The notes beneath the pieces were generated by a model. That model had not been told where the DNA came from and searched no databases. It saw nothing but the letters and a program-made list of their open reading frames with translations. Position numbers and translations under genes: made by a program. From NCBI GenBank assembly GCA_018660465.1, contig JABJKH010000090.1:1-52955 (forward strand): a stretch of DNA of 52,955 nucleotides, read 5' to 3'. Source of the DNA: Rhodospirillaceae bacterium (GTDB lineage: Bacteria > Pseudomonadota > Alphaproteobacteria > Rhodospirillales > JABJKH01). Each line of letters begins with the position of its first letter. Position 1 is the stretch's first letter. Shown here piece by piece: positions 16,764-26,905 of this stretch.

Positions 16764-16978
16764 ATTTACATGCTCGAAGCATGACCCGATTTTAGAACCG
16801 GGTGTTGTTATGTTTGGTTGGATATGTCTGTTATCTGGTCAGGTGGCGTCAATTTTTTAACCTCCATCACTGTTTCCAGCAGTCTAGCAGAAACAGGGTC
16901 CCGAAGGTAGATTGAACAAATTCCGATCCTAGGTACAAATGCCTGAATACTTGGAAAATAATGCTTGCGCCGGGAATA

Positions 16979-17770
16979 TTATGCTAATGCCACCGCCCGC
17001 TTTGCCATGACCGTCACCAAGTGCGCGCGGTACTCTGCACTCGCATGAATGTCGGCATTTAGATCATCGGCGGGAATAGAAATATTCGCGACCGCACCGG
17101 CGGAGAAGTTTGCGGCCAAGGCCGCTTCCATCTCCGGGATGCGGAAGGCGGATGCTCCGGCACCCGTCACGGCGACCCGCACATCATCCCCGAACTTCGC
17201 AACCATCACGCCCACAACGGCGTAGCCAGAGGCGGGGTTGGGGAATTTGATGTAGCCCGCACGATCTGGGATTGGAAAGCGTACGGCGGTAATGATTTCC
17301 TGTTCGTTCAGGGCGGTTTCAAATAGATCGAGGAAGAAATCGTCCGCGGCGATTTCACGTTCATTGGTGACGACCGTTGCGTTTAGGCCCAACACACCTG
17401 CTGGATAGTCTGCCGATGGGTCAGAGTTGGCGATGGAGCCGCCGATGGTACCCCGGTGCCGGACGGCCGGATCACCAATGCCGCCTGCCAATACGGCAAG
17501 TGCCGCAATGGCCTTTTTGACATCGTCAGAGGCCGCGACATCCGCATGATGGGTCATGGCACCGATGGTCACGGTGCTGCCGTCGGTGGAAATGCCGGCC
17601 AAGTTATCGACGCTGGCCAGATCAATAAGATCGCTCGGCATGGCCAGGCGTTGTTTTAATGTCGGGATTAGCGTCATTCCGCCCGCCATTACTTTTCCAT
17701 CTTCCGAGCCCTTTAACTTTTCGACTGCATCATCGACGGAGTTCGCCTTGGTATATTCAAATTCATACAT
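16979..17770 (-). CDS. Molybdenum hydroxylase FAD-binding subunit (CoxM-like)
   Basis: The 263-residue protein is the medium, FAD-binding subunit of a xanthine dehydrogenase/CO dehydrogenase-type enzyme. It begins MYEFEYTKANSVDDAVEKL and has the two FAD-contact stretches VMAGGMTLIPTLKQRL and HRGTIGGSIANSDPSADYP. It passes electrons from the iron-sulfur subunit to quinone or another acceptor. The gene is third in the operon after the L and S genes, separated by only three bases from the S gene. Length and motifs are typical. The substrate depends on the L subunit. Confidence 0.88.
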   Translation of the reverse strand: MYEFEYTKANSVDDAVEKLKGSEDGKVMAGGMTLIPTLKQRLAMPSDLIDLASVDNLAGISTDGSTVTIGAMTHHADVAASDDVKKAIAALAVLAGGIGDPAVRHRGTIGGSIANSDPSADYPAGVLGLNATVVTNEREIAADDFFLDLFETALNEQEIITAVRFPIPDRAGYIKFPNPASGYAVVGVMVAKFGDDVRVAVTGAGASAFRIPEMEAALAANFSAGAVANISIPADDLNADIHASAEYRAHLVTVMAKRAVALA

Positions 17771-17773
17771 CTT

Positions 17774-18250
17774 TTAGCCCTCCGCCTGCATGGCTTTTGC
17801 GCCAGCAACAATTGATTTCACGATGTTCTCATAGCCGGTACAGCGGCAAAGATTGCCTTCTAGCTCATGACGAACAGTGTCTGCGTCCACATCGGGAATG
17901 CGCCGCGCGATATCCAACGCCGACATCACCATGCCAGGGGTGCAGTAGCCGCATTGGAGGCCATGGTTTTCCTGGAACGCAGCCTGCATGGGATGGAGTG
18001 AGCCATCCGAGTTGGCGACACCTTCGATGGTTTTGATGTCGGCGCCTTCCGCCTGAACCGCCAACATGGTGCAGGATTTCACCGAAACCCCATTTACATG
18101 GATCGTGCAGGCACCGCATTGGCTGGTATCGCAGCCGACGTGTGTTCCTGTTAGTTGTAAATGCTCACGGATGAATTGGACCAGCAGGGTTCGATCTTCG
18201 ACATCGCCCGAAACCTCCTTGCCATTCACGGTCATGCTTACTGTCGTCAT
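17774..18250 (-). CDS. Molybdenum hydroxylase [2Fe-2S] subunit (CoxS-like)
   Basis: The 158-residue product has both iron-sulfur sites of this subunit: a plant ferredoxin-type cluster with [15 protein letters not shown] and a later Cys, and the alpha-helical cluster with [10 protein letters not shown] and CRCTGY. It carries electrons from the molybdenum centre to FAD. It sits between the L gene (23 bases upstream) and the M gene. Nothing is missing from the expected set of Cys residues. Confidence 0.9.
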   Translation of the reverse strand: MTTVSMTVNGKEVSGDVEDRTLLVQFIREHLQLTGTHVGCDTSQCGACTIHVNGVSVKSCTMLAVQAEGADIKTIEGVANSDGSLHPMQAAFQENHGLQCGYCTPGMVMSALDIARRIPDVDADTVRHELEGNLCRCTGYENIVKSIVAGAKAMQAEG

Positions 18251-18273
18251 CGTCTCATCTTTCCTTATTAACT

Positions 18274-20604
18274 TTATTTAGCGGCCTGAATTGCCTGCCA
18301 CACCCTGAGCGGTGTGAGCGGCATGGCCAAATCTGTTACACCTAAATCTTTTAAGGCATCCAACGCTGCGTTCACGATTGCCGGTGGTGCACCACAGCAT
18401 CCACCTTCGCCAGCGCCCTTAACACCAAGGTCATTGGTCTCGCACCGCACTTCGTTCGATCCAACGTTCAGGTCCGGAATCATGCTCGCGCGCGGCATGC
18501 AATAGTCCATGAACGTGCCTGATAGGAATTGCCCGGTGTCATCGTCATAGACCGTGTGCTCACACAATGCTTGGCCCAACCCTTGGGCAATCGCGCCGTG
18601 GACCTGACCATGGAAAAGCATCGGATTGATAATCACGCCACTGTCGTCAACGGCGGAATAACGATCAACCTCAATCACGCCGGTTTCCGGATCGATTTCC
18701 ACTTCGGCAATGTGCGCGCCGTTGGGGAAATTATAATCCGCTTCCCGCTCATAATGTTCATTTTCATCGAGACCTGTGTCCGAGCCTTCCGGCAATTTAT
18801 CAGGATCGTGTGCCGCCATGGCGACTTCGGATAAGGATATGCTGGCACCACTGTCCGTCGCGGTATAGACGCCGCTGGCGAACTCGACTTTGTTCTCGCC
18901 GGTTTGCAGCAAGTGGGCCGCAATGACTTTGCCTTTTACGATCACCTTCTTCGCCGCTCGTAAGATTGAGACCCCGCCCATCTGAGACGACCGCGACCCG
19001 CCGGTTCCATGACCACGGGGGATTATGGCCGTGTCACTGCCATCGATGAAATTCATCTTTTCGAAGGGCAGCCCTAGAGCGTCGTGTGCGATTTGTCGAA
19101 ACGCCGTTCCGTGACCTTGGCCATGGGAGAAGGTGCCGACCAATATCGTCGCCGACCCGTCAGCTTCCATGCGAATCCGACCAAACTCTTCTGGCTTGCC
19201 GCCGGAACTTTCCATGAAGTAACCAAGACCAATGCCGCGCAACTTGCCGTTCCTTTTGGACTCAGCCCGACGAGATTCAACTCCGTCCCAGTCAGCCTTT
19301 TCCATCGCCATGTTCATGGTCTCGGTAAACTTGCCGCTGTCGATTGCGAGGTTTTGGGAATTGGTATAGGGGAAATCTTCTTCTTGGATGAAGTTAAGAT
19401 TACGCATTTCGATCGGGGTCATGTCCATGACCTTGGCGGCTTCTTCCATCAAGCTTTCCATGATGAAGGCGGCTTCTGGCCGCCCGGCCCCCCGATAGCT
19501 GTCCGTCGGTGTGGTATTGGAAAACGCAACGCGTACCGATTGATAGACTTCGGGAAGTTTATAGACAGTGCCTGTGATCCGGCGACCGTTATGGGTTGGA
19601 ATGGCAGGGCCATTTTCTAAAAGATATGCACCTACGGACGCAATTGTTTCAATCTTCAGGCCTAAGGCACGGCCATCTGCGTCCATCGGCAGTTCAGCAT
19701 GGGTCACGTTGTCACGGGAATGATTGTCTGAAACCATCGATTCAAATCGATCACCCTGCCATTTTACCGGCTGCTTTAACTGCTTGGCCGTCCACATGAG
19801 AACCAAAAGTTCAGCATAGGCTTTGCTTCTGACCCCGAAGCCACCGCCGGTATCTTTTGAAATGATGCGAATTTTTTCAGGCTCAAGGGGAAACACCTTG
19901 ATAATGTTAGAATGCATCCGGTTGGCACCCTGGCTGGGCGCATAAAGAATCATCGTTCCCGTATTGTCATCGTAATCACCAATGGCGACACGGGGTTCCA
20001 TCGGGGCTGCGATCAAGCGATTGTTGATCAGGTCAACCTTAGCGACGTTCGGCGCAGACTTAATAATTGCATCAATCTCGGCGCTATCTTTATTCTCAAA
20101 ATGGACGCAGAGGTTTCCTTTGGCTTCCGGCCAAATTTGCGCCGCACCTGGCTCCAGTGACTTGGCAGTATCAACAACCGACGGAAGTTCTTCGTACTCG
20201 ATCTCAATCATCTCAACCGCATCGCGTGCTTGAACGTGGGTTTCAGCAACAACAATGGCAATCAAGTCCCCAACGAAGCGCACCCGTTCCGACTCCAAGG
20301 GCCTGCGGCGTGGATGATACATGGGATTGCCCTGTAGATCCTTGATGTTCGCGTTGCAAGGAACATCATTCACGTCACCCGCCGCGTCGATATCCTTGCC
20401 TGTATATACAGCGATGACACCGGGGCTACTTTTCGCCACTGTCGTATCCAAGGAGAGGATTTTTGCGTGTGCATGGGGCGAACGTAAGAAACAGCCAAAG
20501 GCCTGGCCCTCTAAATTAAAATCGTCCGTATAAACGCCTTGTCCCGTCACCAGACGCACATCTTCCGCGCGACGGACCGGCTGGCCCATTCCAAATTTTT
20601 CCAT
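18274..20604 (-). CDS. Molybdenum hydroxylase large subunit (form II CoxL-like)
   Basis: The 776-residue protein is the molybdopterin cytosine dinucleotide-binding subunit. The active-site loop reads SYRGAGR at about 368-374, the form II type, and not AYRCSFR of true form I CO dehydrogenase. The catalytic Glu is in [14 protein letters not shown] near residue 730; the CC after it is unusual. [11 protein letters not shown] and GQGHGTAF are further cofactor contacts. Form II enzymes hydroxylate diverse aldehydes or heterocycles, and CO oxidation should not be assumed. It leads an L-S-M operon on the minus strand, facing the accessory genes at 20777 onward across a 170-base gap. Confidence 0.88.
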   Translation of the reverse strand: MEKFGMGQPVRRAEDVRLVTGQGVYTDDFNLEGQAFGCFLRSPHAHAKILSLDTTVAKSSPGVIAVYTGKDIDAAGDVNDVPCNANIKDLQGNPMYHPRRRPLESERVRFVGDLIAIVVAETHVQARDAVEMIEIEYEELPSVVDTAKSLEPGAAQIWPEAKGNLCVHFENKDSAEIDAIIKSAPNVAKVDLINNRLIAAPMEPRVAIGDYDDNTGTMILYAPSQGANRMHSNIIKVFPLEPEKIRIISKDTGGGFGVRSKAYAELLVLMWTAKQLKQPVKWQGDRFESMVSDNHSRDNVTHAELPMDADGRALGLKIETIASVGAYLLENGPAIPTHNGRRITGTVYKLPEVYQSVRVAFSNTTPTDSYRGAGRPEAAFIMESLMEEAAKVMDMTPIEMRNLNFIQEEDFPYTNSQNLAIDSGKFTETMNMAMEKADWDGVESRRAESKRNGKLRGIGLGYFMESSGGKPEEFGRIRMEADGSATILVGTFSHGQGHGTAFRQIAHDALGLPFEKMNFIDGSDTAIIPRGHGTGGSRSSQMGGVSILRAAKKVIVKGKVIAAHLLQTGENKVEFASGVYTATDSGASISLSEVAMAAHDPDKLPEGSDTGLDENEHYEREADYNFPNGAHIAEVEIDPETGVIEVDRYSAVDDSGVIINPMLFHGQVHGAIAQGLGQALCEHTVYDDDTGQFLSGTFMDYCMPRASMIPDLNVGSNEVRCETNDLGVKGAGEGGCCGAPPAIVNAALDALKDLGVTDLAMPLTPLRVWQAIQAAK

Positions 20605-20776
20605 TTTTGCTTAACCGTTCACCGACTATTTCGAATGTTTAGATGAGGAATTATCCACGGCGCTTCCTTGAATGCAAATTATATTAGTTTTATTTCAGTT
20701 GGACTGGATATCACTTAATCATTTTCGCAAGTCTCTTAGGTGATTAGGATGTTAGCTTGGTAAGGGAGTTAATGAG

Positions 20777-21100
20777 ATGACAATAGATAGCGAAGACGTC
20801 TTAGAACAAGCTTCAGCTTGGAAAGAGGCCGGTCGTGGCGTTGCTGTGGCGACGGTCATTCAGACCTGGGGATCGTCCCCTAGGAGAGCCGGGTCGCAAC
20901 TGGCGGTCGATGACAAGGGCGCAATGATTGGGTCTGTATCTGGCGGTTGCATCGAATCCGCCGTGGTTCACGAGGCCCAACAGGTCATTGAAGACGGTGA
21001 GCCCCGGACCCTTAGCTTTGGCATTACCAACGAACAAGCCTGGGAAGTCGGCCTAACGTGTGGTGGCAAAGTAAAAGTCTTTGTCGAACGCCTCGATTGA
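20777..21100 (+). CDS. XdhC/CoxI family protein, N-terminal domain only
   Basis: The 107-residue product is a single XdhC/CoxI domain (PF02625): VAVATVIQTWGSSPRRAGSQ, then GSVSGGCIESAVV and LTCGGKVKVFVE. In xanthine dehydrogenase this family helps sulfurate and insert the molybdenum cofactor. The domain is encoded separately from the Rossmann part, which starts at 21116 in the same frame after a TGA stop; AGAGGACC precedes that second start. Split XdhC pairs are normal in such clusters. It is the first gene of the accessory operon. Confidence 0.82.
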   Translation: MTIDSEDVLEQASAWKEAGRGVAVATVIQTWGSSPRRAGSQLAVDDKGAMIGSVSGGCIESAVVHEAQQVIEDGEPRTLSFGITNEQAWEVGLTCGGKVKVFVERLD

Positions 21101-21115
21101 TTAACAGAGGACCTT

Positions 21116-21811
21116 ATGAAAAGCACCACACTCAATACCCTTCTTGAAGCCCGCAAGGCAAAGCGTCCGATGGCGATGCTCACAGACCTGGCGACCGGCA
21201 TTCAGCATTTGGTCTTTGGCGATGACGACGGCAATCAGCATGGCTTCAGCGATGAAATATTGAACGCGGTCCAAAAGTCCATCAAAGACGACAAAAGCGG
21301 TACACTGGAAACCGACGCTGGCAGCGAATATTTCGTTCACGTCCACAATCCACCGCTTCGTTTGTTCGTCGTGGGGGCTGTTCATATTACCCAAGCCTTG
21401 GCTCCGATGGCGGCGTTGGCGGGGTATGATGTGACGGTGATCGATCCCCGGGGTGCCTTCGCCACGGACGAGCGATTTCCCGGTGTGACCCTATCAAACG
21501 AGTGGCCCGACACTGTGTTGGACGCTGCGGACTTGGATGCGCGCACGGCCGTCGTGACCCTGACCCATGATCCCAAGATCGATGATCCGGCACTGAATGC
21601 GGCCTTAAAGGCGAATGTCTTTTATATTGGTGCGTTGGGCAGTACCCGAACCCATGCAAAAAGGGTCGAGCGTTTGCAGGAAGCGGGATATTCGGAAGAT
21701 GACATCGCCCGCATTCATGCACCCGTGGGGCTTGATATCGGCTCTGTTCTGCCAGCCGAAATAGCAGTCTCCGTCGTTGGTCAAATGACCGAAGCCCTGC
21801 GTCGGGGTTGA
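21116..21811 (+). CDS. XdhC Rossmann-domain protein
   Basis: The 231-residue protein corresponds to the C-terminal part of XdhC (PF13478). It contains LRLFVVGAVHITQALAPMA, a nucleotide-binding fold start, the conserved VIDPRGAFATDERFP, VVTLTHDPKIDDPAL and YIGALGSTRTHAKR, and ends with the typical APVGLDIG and ISV-type strand. It should cooperate with the short XdhC gene just upstream in cofactor maturation for the hydroxylase. The next gene starts five bases after its stop. Confidence 0.82.
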   Translation: MKSTTLNTLLEARKAKRPMAMLTDLATGIQHLVFGDDDGNQHGFSDEILNAVQKSIKDDKSGTLETDAGSEYFVHVHNPPLRLFVVGAVHITQALAPMAALAGYDVTVIDPRGAFATDERFPGVTLSNEWPDTVLDAADLDARTAVVTLTHDPKIDDPALNAALKANVFYIGALGSTRTHAKRVERLQEAGYSEDDIARIHAPVGLDIGSVLPAEIAVSVVGQMTEALRRG

Positions 21812-21816
21812 TGTGA

Positions 21817-23445
21817 ATGCTGTTCGGTGAAACACCCCTGGATGAGGCAGAAGGTGCGATCCTGGCGCATAGCGTCCGATTAACAAATGCGACTTTTAAA
21901 AAAGGCCGTGTGTTATCAGCCGAAGATATAGATGTCTTACAGGCAGATGGCATTGCTTCCGTCATTGCCGCACGCCTGGAGAAAACGGATGTCGGAGAAG
22001 ATGAGGCCGCCAGTCGAATTGCCGCAGTTTTAGCAGGCGATAATCTCCGTGCTGGCCCTGCCTTCACCGGGCGTGCGAATTTGATCGCGGAAACGCCGGG
22101 ATTGGTGACTTTCGACAAGGATGTGGTTGAGCGTATCAATTTGGCACATGAATCTTTGACAGTCGCGACCTTGGCTGAATTCGAATTGGTGGAAGAAGGC
22201 GGCCTCGTCGCGACGATAAAGGTTATTCCGTTTGCGGCTCCGGTTGATGCTGTAGAGGAAATTGAGTCGATTGCTAAGTCTATGGGGGTGACTCCATTTA
22301 TTCCGACTGTGGCGAGTCTCATCCAAAGTCGCTTGCCGCAAACCAAGGACAGCGTTCTCGATAAAACAGCGGATGTGACCCGGGAACGCATGGAACGATA
22401 TGGCGGATCACTTGCTTTTGAGCACCGCTGCAATCACGACTCTGCAGACATTTCTGACACTATTGCCCAGGCGACCCAACAAGAAATTGGGTTGCTTCTA
22501 ATCGCGGGAGCGTCCGCCATTACAGATCGACGCGACGCCATCCCTGCAGCGATTGAGCAGGCGGGGGGACGGATTGAACATTTCGGCATGCCGGTTGATC
22601 CTGGGAATCTTTTGTTGCTGGGGCGGTTGGCGGACGATACCCCGGTCATCGGTCTGCCTGGATGCGCGCGTTCGCCTAAGACCAATGGCTTCGACTGGGT
22701 ATTGGAACGATTGTTGGCAGGGCTGGACGTCGCTGGAGATGATATAAAACGCATGGGCGTGGGGGGGTTGTTAAAAGAAATCCCGAGCCGTCCGCTTCCC
22801 CGCGATGAAACTGCTAGGGACACTGATATGACGGCAACTGCCCCGCGTGCACCCAGGATTGCAGCGCTGATTATGGCCGCAGGCCAGTCCCGGCGCATGG
22901 GGGCCGAAAACAAACTGTTGGCCGATGTGAATGGCACACCCATGGTCCGACGGGTGATGGATCAGGTCATGGCTTCAAAAACAGGCCCAGTCGCAGTCGT
23001 TCTGGGGCATGAGCCTGAGAGGGTCAGAGAATGTTTGGCAGGACCCGATGTTACGTTTGTGGAAAATCCAGACTTCGAACAAGGGATGAGCACGTCGCTG
23101 ATAAAAGGGCTCGACGTGTTGCCGGACGATATTGATGGTGTGGTTGTTTGTCTCGGCGATATGCCGCGCGTGGCAGCAGAAGATATTAATCATCTCATCG
23201 CAGCGTTTAGTCCCATCGAAGGCCGTGCAATTTGTGTCCCGACCCACCGCGGCAAACGCGGCAATCCTGTTCTCTGGGCACATCGTTTCTTCGACGAAAT
23301 GCGCCACCTTCATGGCGATGTCGGCGCGAGACATCTCATTGGCGAATACGCTGATGTGGTCGCTGAGATCGAGATGGAGGATGACGGGGTGTTATTAGAT
23401 GTGGATACGCCCGAAAAATTATCTGATATCACGGCCCGCTCGTAA
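21817..23445 (+). CDS. Molybdopterin-binding / nucleotidyltransferase fusion (MoeA-like + MocA-like)
   Basis: The 542-residue protein joins two cofactor domains. The first 330 residues look like a molybdopterin-binding protein (MoeA/MogA-like), with IGLLLIAGASAITDRRDAIP and GNLLLLGRLADDTPVIGLPGCARSPK. The last 200 are a MobA/MocA-like nucleotidyltransferase: IAALIMAAGQSRRMGAENK at its start, then VVVCLGDMPRV and KRGNPVLW. MocA makes the cytosine dinucleotide form of the cofactor used by this enzyme class. Such fusions are known in hydroxylase clusters. It probably finishes and delivers the cofactor to the L subunit. The frame is intact through the junction. Confidence 0.82.
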   Translation: MLFGETPLDEAEGAILAHSVRLTNATFKKGRVLSAEDIDVLQADGIASVIAARLEKTDVGEDEAASRIAAVLAGDNLRAGPAFTGRANLIAETPGLVTFDKDVVERINLAHESLTVATLAEFELVEEGGLVATIKVIPFAAPVDAVEEIESIAKSMGVTPFIPTVASLIQSRLPQTKDSVLDKTADVTRERMERYGGSLAFEHRCNHDSADISDTIAQATQQEIGLLLIAGASAITDRRDAIPAAIEQAGGRIEHFGMPVDPGNLLLLGRLADDTPVIGLPGCARSPKTNGFDWVLERLLAGLDVAGDDIKRMGVGGLLKEIPSRPLPRDETARDTDMTATAPRAPRIAALIMAAGQSRRMGAENKLLADVNGTPMVRRVMDQVMASKTGPVAVVLGHEPERVRECLAGPDVTFVENPDFEQGMSTSLIKGLDVLPDDIDGVVVCLGDMPRVAAEDINHLIAAFSPIEGRAICVPTHRGKRGNPVLWAHRFFDEMRHLHGDVGARHLIGEYADVVAEIEMEDDGVLLDVDTPEKLSDITARS

Positions 23446-23530
23446 GTTTTTAAGGGCTGTTCTTGTCCGCCTGCCCGGATTGGTATACGACGTGGCTTTG
23501 AATTAGCTTAAATTTGGAGAACACCCGATC

Positions 23531-24133
23531 ATGGATATGAACGGTGAATATCGCATCGCCGCCTCTCAACAAGTTGTTTGGGACGCTTTGAACGACCCTG
23601 AGGTTTTGCGTGCCTGTATTCCCGGCTGCGAAACCGTGGAAAAAGTTTCTGATACGGAATTTACGGCCAAGGTTACGTTCAAGGTCGGCCCTGTAAAAGC
23701 CAAGTTTACAGGGGATGTTACCTTGTCTGATATCAATCCCCCGGACAGCTATACCATTTCCGGCAGTGGTAAAGGCGGTGCGGCTGGCTTTGGTAAGGGC
23801 GGTGCTCAGGTTTCTTTAAAAACGGACGGTGATGAAACCGTTTTAACCTACACTGCAAATGCGTCAGTTGGTGGCAAACTCGCCCAAGTAGGGCAACGTT
23901 TGATTGATTCGACATCTAAAAAACTGGCAGCAGAATTCTTTTCCAGTTTCGCCGCACATTTGAGTGGTGACGCTGAGGTCGAGCAAGATGCACCTGCTAA
24001 CGTTCAGGAAAAAAGCGCAACCCAGGATAAGAAAGAACCTGATGCTGGGGCAACCTCGAGCCAGTCGACTCTGCCATGGATAATAGCCGGTGCCAGTGTG
24101 GTGCTGTTGGCTGTTTGTTATTTTACCCGCTGA
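23531..24133 (+). CDS. CoxG-like SRPBCC protein with C-terminal membrane anchor
   Basis: The 200-residue product has a CoxG/START-like domain over its first 150 residues (MNGEYRIAASQQVVWDALND, then LRACIPGCETVEKV, and a GKGGAAGFGKGGA turn). A linker of about 35 residues follows, with Gln, Ala and charged residues, then a C-terminal hydrophobic anchor WIIAGASVVLLAVCYF. In the CO dehydrogenase of Oligotropha, CoxG recruits the enzyme to the membrane, and this layout fits that role. An alternative start is the ATG at 23537. It is the last gene of the accessory set, 85 bases from its neighbour. Confidence 0.82.
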   Translation: MDMNGEYRIAASQQVVWDALNDPEVLRACIPGCETVEKVSDTEFTAKVTFKVGPVKAKFTGDVTLSDINPPDSYTISGSGKGGAAGFGKGGAQVSLKTDGDETVLTYTANASVGGKLAQVGQRLIDSTSKKLAAEFFSSFAAHLSGDAEVEQDAPANVQEKSATQDKKEPDAGATSSQSTLPWIIAGASVVLLAVCYFTR

Positions 24134-24239
24134 ATGCGCGCCTGTTTCATAAACTTGTTTCCCTTTAGGTGGGCTCCCTCTATAAGTATCGCGGCCCGGA
24201 AAGGGCCAAAATGCTTAATAAGGACCAACAGGGGCTCAG

Positions 24240-24791
24240 ATGGCGGGAAATAATCGGAAAGCGTTCGAGCAAAATCTAACGAAAGCGGCAAATGGTTTGA
24301 ACGTTTTGGCGGCCGGCTGGTTGATGGCAATTGCGGTGCTTATTCTATACGACGTCCTTGTTCGCGAGGCTGGAATTCCGGCGGGTCTCTTTAAAGAGCC
24401 GTTTTATGGAACCAACGAAATCGTTTCAAATTCAGTCGTTGCCATTCTTTTCCTTCAACTTCCCCTCTCTATCCTGAACAGGAGTTCGCTCCGCACCACA
24501 ATTTTTTATTCGCAAGCCGGTCAAAAAGGCAGAGGTTATATTGATGCCACGTCCTATATAATTGGCGCCGTAATGTTCCTCCTGATCGCCTGGGGTAGTT
24601 GGGATAATATGATCGAAGGGTGGGAAATTGGCGAGGTCGAAGGATCAGGCATTATCACCATTCCTGTCTATCCGATTAGAACACTGCTCTTTGCTGTCAG
24701 TGGAATTGTTGCAGCCGTTTGTTTGCTTCTGGCCTACGACGCCGTGGCGCACCCGGAAGAGACTGAAGAAGATTCTATCGTAGCAGGTTAA
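24240..24791 (+). CDS. TRAP transporter small permease (DctQ-like)
   Basis: The 183-residue membrane protein fits the small permease of tripartite periplasmic transporters, with four predicted helices including AAGWLMAIAVLILYDVLVRE, VVAILFLQLPLSIL and YIIGAVMFLLIAWGSWDN. It forms the membrane complex with the large permease 83 bases downstream. The transport of organic acids or similar solutes would need a periplasmic binding protein, which is not next to it. Confidence 0.8.
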   Translation: MAGNNRKAFEQNLTKAANGLNVLAAGWLMAIAVLILYDVLVREAGIPAGLFKEPFYGTNEIVSNSVVAILFLQLPLSILNRSSLRTTIFYSQAGQKGRGYIDATSYIIGAVMFLLIAWGSWDNMIEGWEIGEVEGSGIITIPVYPIRTLLFAVSGIVAAVCLLLAYDAVAHPEETEEDSIVAG

Positions 24792-24874
24792 TAGCAACAT
24801 CAAAATTCACATCGAAATTCATGAAGTTTAGTACGGCGCATGCCGGGATTTTATTCGAGAGGGATCGTTAGGCG

Positions 24875-26194
24875 ATGGATCAAAATACGATAATTTTGCT
24901 GATGTTAGGGCTTATGCTTGTCGCCATTACATCCGGCGTCCACATCGCCTTTGCCTTTGGCATTACCGCCTTTATCGGCAACTGGATCATGTTCGAAGAA
25001 TTTGACGTAGCCCTCGCATCTGCGGGTAACGTTGCCTACGAACAACTCAGAAGTGAGGTCTTCGCGACCATCCCGTTGTTTATCTTGATGGGAGATTTCG
25101 TCAGTCGATCAGGATCTGCCCGAGATTTATATAATATTATCAATCATGGCTTGAAGCTGGTGCCCGGACGTTTGGCAGTCGCCACTGTTGCAGGTAACGC
25201 AGTCTTTGCAGCGGTTACTGGTGTCAGTATTGCCGCTGCCGCCGCGTTTAGCCGCATCGCCTATCCGCAAATGCGCCATCATGGGTATAGCCGAACCTTT
25301 GCCTTGGGGTCGGTTGCAGGGAGTGCCTGTTTGGGGATGCTAATCCCGCCCAGCGTCTTAATGATTGTTTGGGGCATCATTACGGAAAAATCGATCTCTC
25401 AGTTATTTATCGCGGGCGCGATCCCAGGGCTGCTGCTGTCGGCTTTCTTTATTGCTTACACGGTGATTTGGGCGAAGATGCGGCCCGATGTCGTGCCAAA
25501 AGTTGATCGTATGGATGACGATGATCAACAGTTATCGCGGGCAGAAGTCATTAGCGGCATCGGAATTCTTGTCCTTATTTTGATGGTTCTTGGCGGCATT
25601 TGGGGCGGCTTGTTCACGCCGACCGAAGCCGGTGGCGTCGGCGCAATTTGCGCGATGATCTTGGGATTGATTAAGGGGATGAAGGCACGAGCTTTTGTCC
25701 ATGCGGTCATTGATGCGGGTAAAACTGCGGCACCGATTATGCTCCTCCTGCTGACGGCGGCGATGTACGCAAAATTCTTGGCTGCTGCCGGCATTTCTGA
25801 CCTCATTCAAGCAGCGTTCTCCAGCTTCCAATTAGGCGAATTCGGCATTGTCATGGTGATGGTCATTATTTGGCTGATCCTTGGCATGATATTGGATTCA
25901 ATTTCGATCATTCTGCTGACCGTGCCAATCTTCGCGCCGGTAGCCGAAGCCGTTGGTTTTGATCCCATCGCGTTCGGTATCTTTGGCATCTTGGCAATTG
26001 AAGCCGGTTTGCTGACACCGCCGTTCGGGCTGCTGGTCTATACGGTCAAAGGGGCCGTTGATGATGATGCCGTGACCCTATCGGAAATATTCGCGGGCTC
26101 AATCCCGTATTGGATATTGATGCTGGTTGTTATGACCATGATCTGGATTTGGCCTGAAATCGCCCTTTGGCTGCCGAGGTTGGCTATATCCTAG
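24875..26194 (+). CDS. TRAP transporter large permease (DctM-like)
   Basis: The 439-residue protein has about 12 helices and the DctM signatures: ATIPLFILMGDFVSRSG, AVTGVSIAAAAAFSRIAYPQM, AGSACLGMLIPPSVLMIVWG and GMILDSISIILLTVPIFAP. It is the sodium-driven channel component of the transporter. No DctP-type binding protein gene lies within several kilobases, and the TAXI-type binding protein at 45938 would normally pair with a fused permease. It ends 11 bases from the convergent cytochrome P460 gene. Confidence 0.87.
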   Translation: MDQNTIILLMLGLMLVAITSGVHIAFAFGITAFIGNWIMFEEFDVALASAGNVAYEQLRSEVFATIPLFILMGDFVSRSGSARDLYNIINHGLKLVPGRLAVATVAGNAVFAAVTGVSIAAAAAFSRIAYPQMRHHGYSRTFALGSVAGSACLGMLIPPSVLMIVWGIITEKSISQLFIAGAIPGLLLSAFFIAYTVIWAKMRPDVVPKVDRMDDDDQQLSRAEVISGIGILVLILMVLGGIWGGLFTPTEAGGVGAICAMILGLIKGMKARAFVHAVIDAGKTAAPIMLLLLTAAMYAKFLAAAGISDLIQAAFSSFQLGEFGIVMVMVIIWLILGMILDSISIILLTVPIFAPVAEAVGFDPIAFGIFGILAIEAGLLTPPFGLLVYTVKGAVDDDAVTLSEIFAGSIPYWILMLVVMTMIWIWPEIALWLPRLAIS

Positions 26195-26205
26195 AGCGGC
26201 CCCAA

Positions 26206-26856
26206 TCATTTTGCCTTAACGCGGAATTTCTTCGGCAAAAAGTAAAGGTGGTCATGGCGCTCCTTGGCGAGATGACAGCCAATGCAGTATTTAACCTTTT
26301 GCGCGTCGATACCTTTCGTTTCGCCCATTAGGCTGCCGTCTGGCATGATCATGATATAGCGCCAATCGGCGGTGACGTAATTGAACCCTTTCTTCATTTT
26401 TTCCATGATGAAAAGAGGGCCGTAGTTAACTTTACCATCCTCAGTCACCGAAAAGCTGTCTTTGGCAATTATCGACCCCACGGGAAGACGGCCTGCGTTT
26501 TCATATTTCCCATAGGCGTGAGCCTTTTTATTCGCGTAGTTATTGAGGTAGCGCTTGCCGTGGGTTGCCGAAATATAAGGTGACGTGTTGTATTTGCGCC
26601 AGTTCAAAAATTGTTTCGCAACAGGATGATTAGATATCCGATACAATCCGGCCATCTTGTCCCTGAGACCACTGTATATTTTCTGGGCCTCTTCTGGGCT
26701 TAGAGCAGCGGAATTTCGAACTCTGAAATGGCGCTTGGGTTTGTTGGCATCGCCACTGAATTGAGCAATTTGCAGATCAGCTTGGCTTGATGAGGGCCCG
26801 ACAAGAGCCAAAGCGACTGATATTCCTGAAATTACGGTGAGTACACGCATATACAT
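26206..26856 (-). CDS. Cytochrome P460-family protein
   Basis: The 216-residue protein starts with a signal peptide and ends with a haem c site CIGCH. Between them are typical P460-domain segments: FLNWRKYNTSPYISATHGKR, NNYANKKAHAYGKYENAG, GSIIAKDSFSV, GPLFIMEKMKKGF and DWRYIMIMPDGSLMGETKG. Known P460 enzymes oxidise hydroxylamine or bind nitric oxide through a haem cross-linked to Lys; many homologues are simpler c-type cytochromes. It acts in the periplasm. It is convergent with the TRAP permease gene. Function beyond the family is not clear. Confidence 0.8.
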   Translation of the reverse strand: MYMRVLTVISGISVALALVGPSSSQADLQIAQFSGDANKPKRHFRVRNSAALSPEEAQKIYSGLRDKMAGLYRISNHPVAKQFLNWRKYNTSPYISATHGKRYLNNYANKKAHAYGKYENAGRLPVGSIIAKDSFSVTEDGKVNYGPLFIMEKMKKGFNYVTADWRYIMIMPDGSLMGETKGIDAQKVKYCIGCHLAKERHDHLYFLPKKFRVKAK

Positions 26857-26905
26857 ATGCGACCTCCTTCGCAGTTGAATTCACACTTTACAATTGAATA
26901 ATAAG

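Noticed and set aside
20777-21811. Possible third selenoprotein: the two XdhC parts are in one frame separated by a TGA at 21098-21100
   Set aside because: There is a good ribosome binding site and ATG after the TGA, no Sec-like position in the family at this junction, and split XdhC genes are normal.
21387-22433. 348-codon open frame on the minus strand opposite the XdhC and MoeA/MobA genes
   Set aside because: Arg/Ser-rich with no family-like motifs, and fully opposite well-supported genes.
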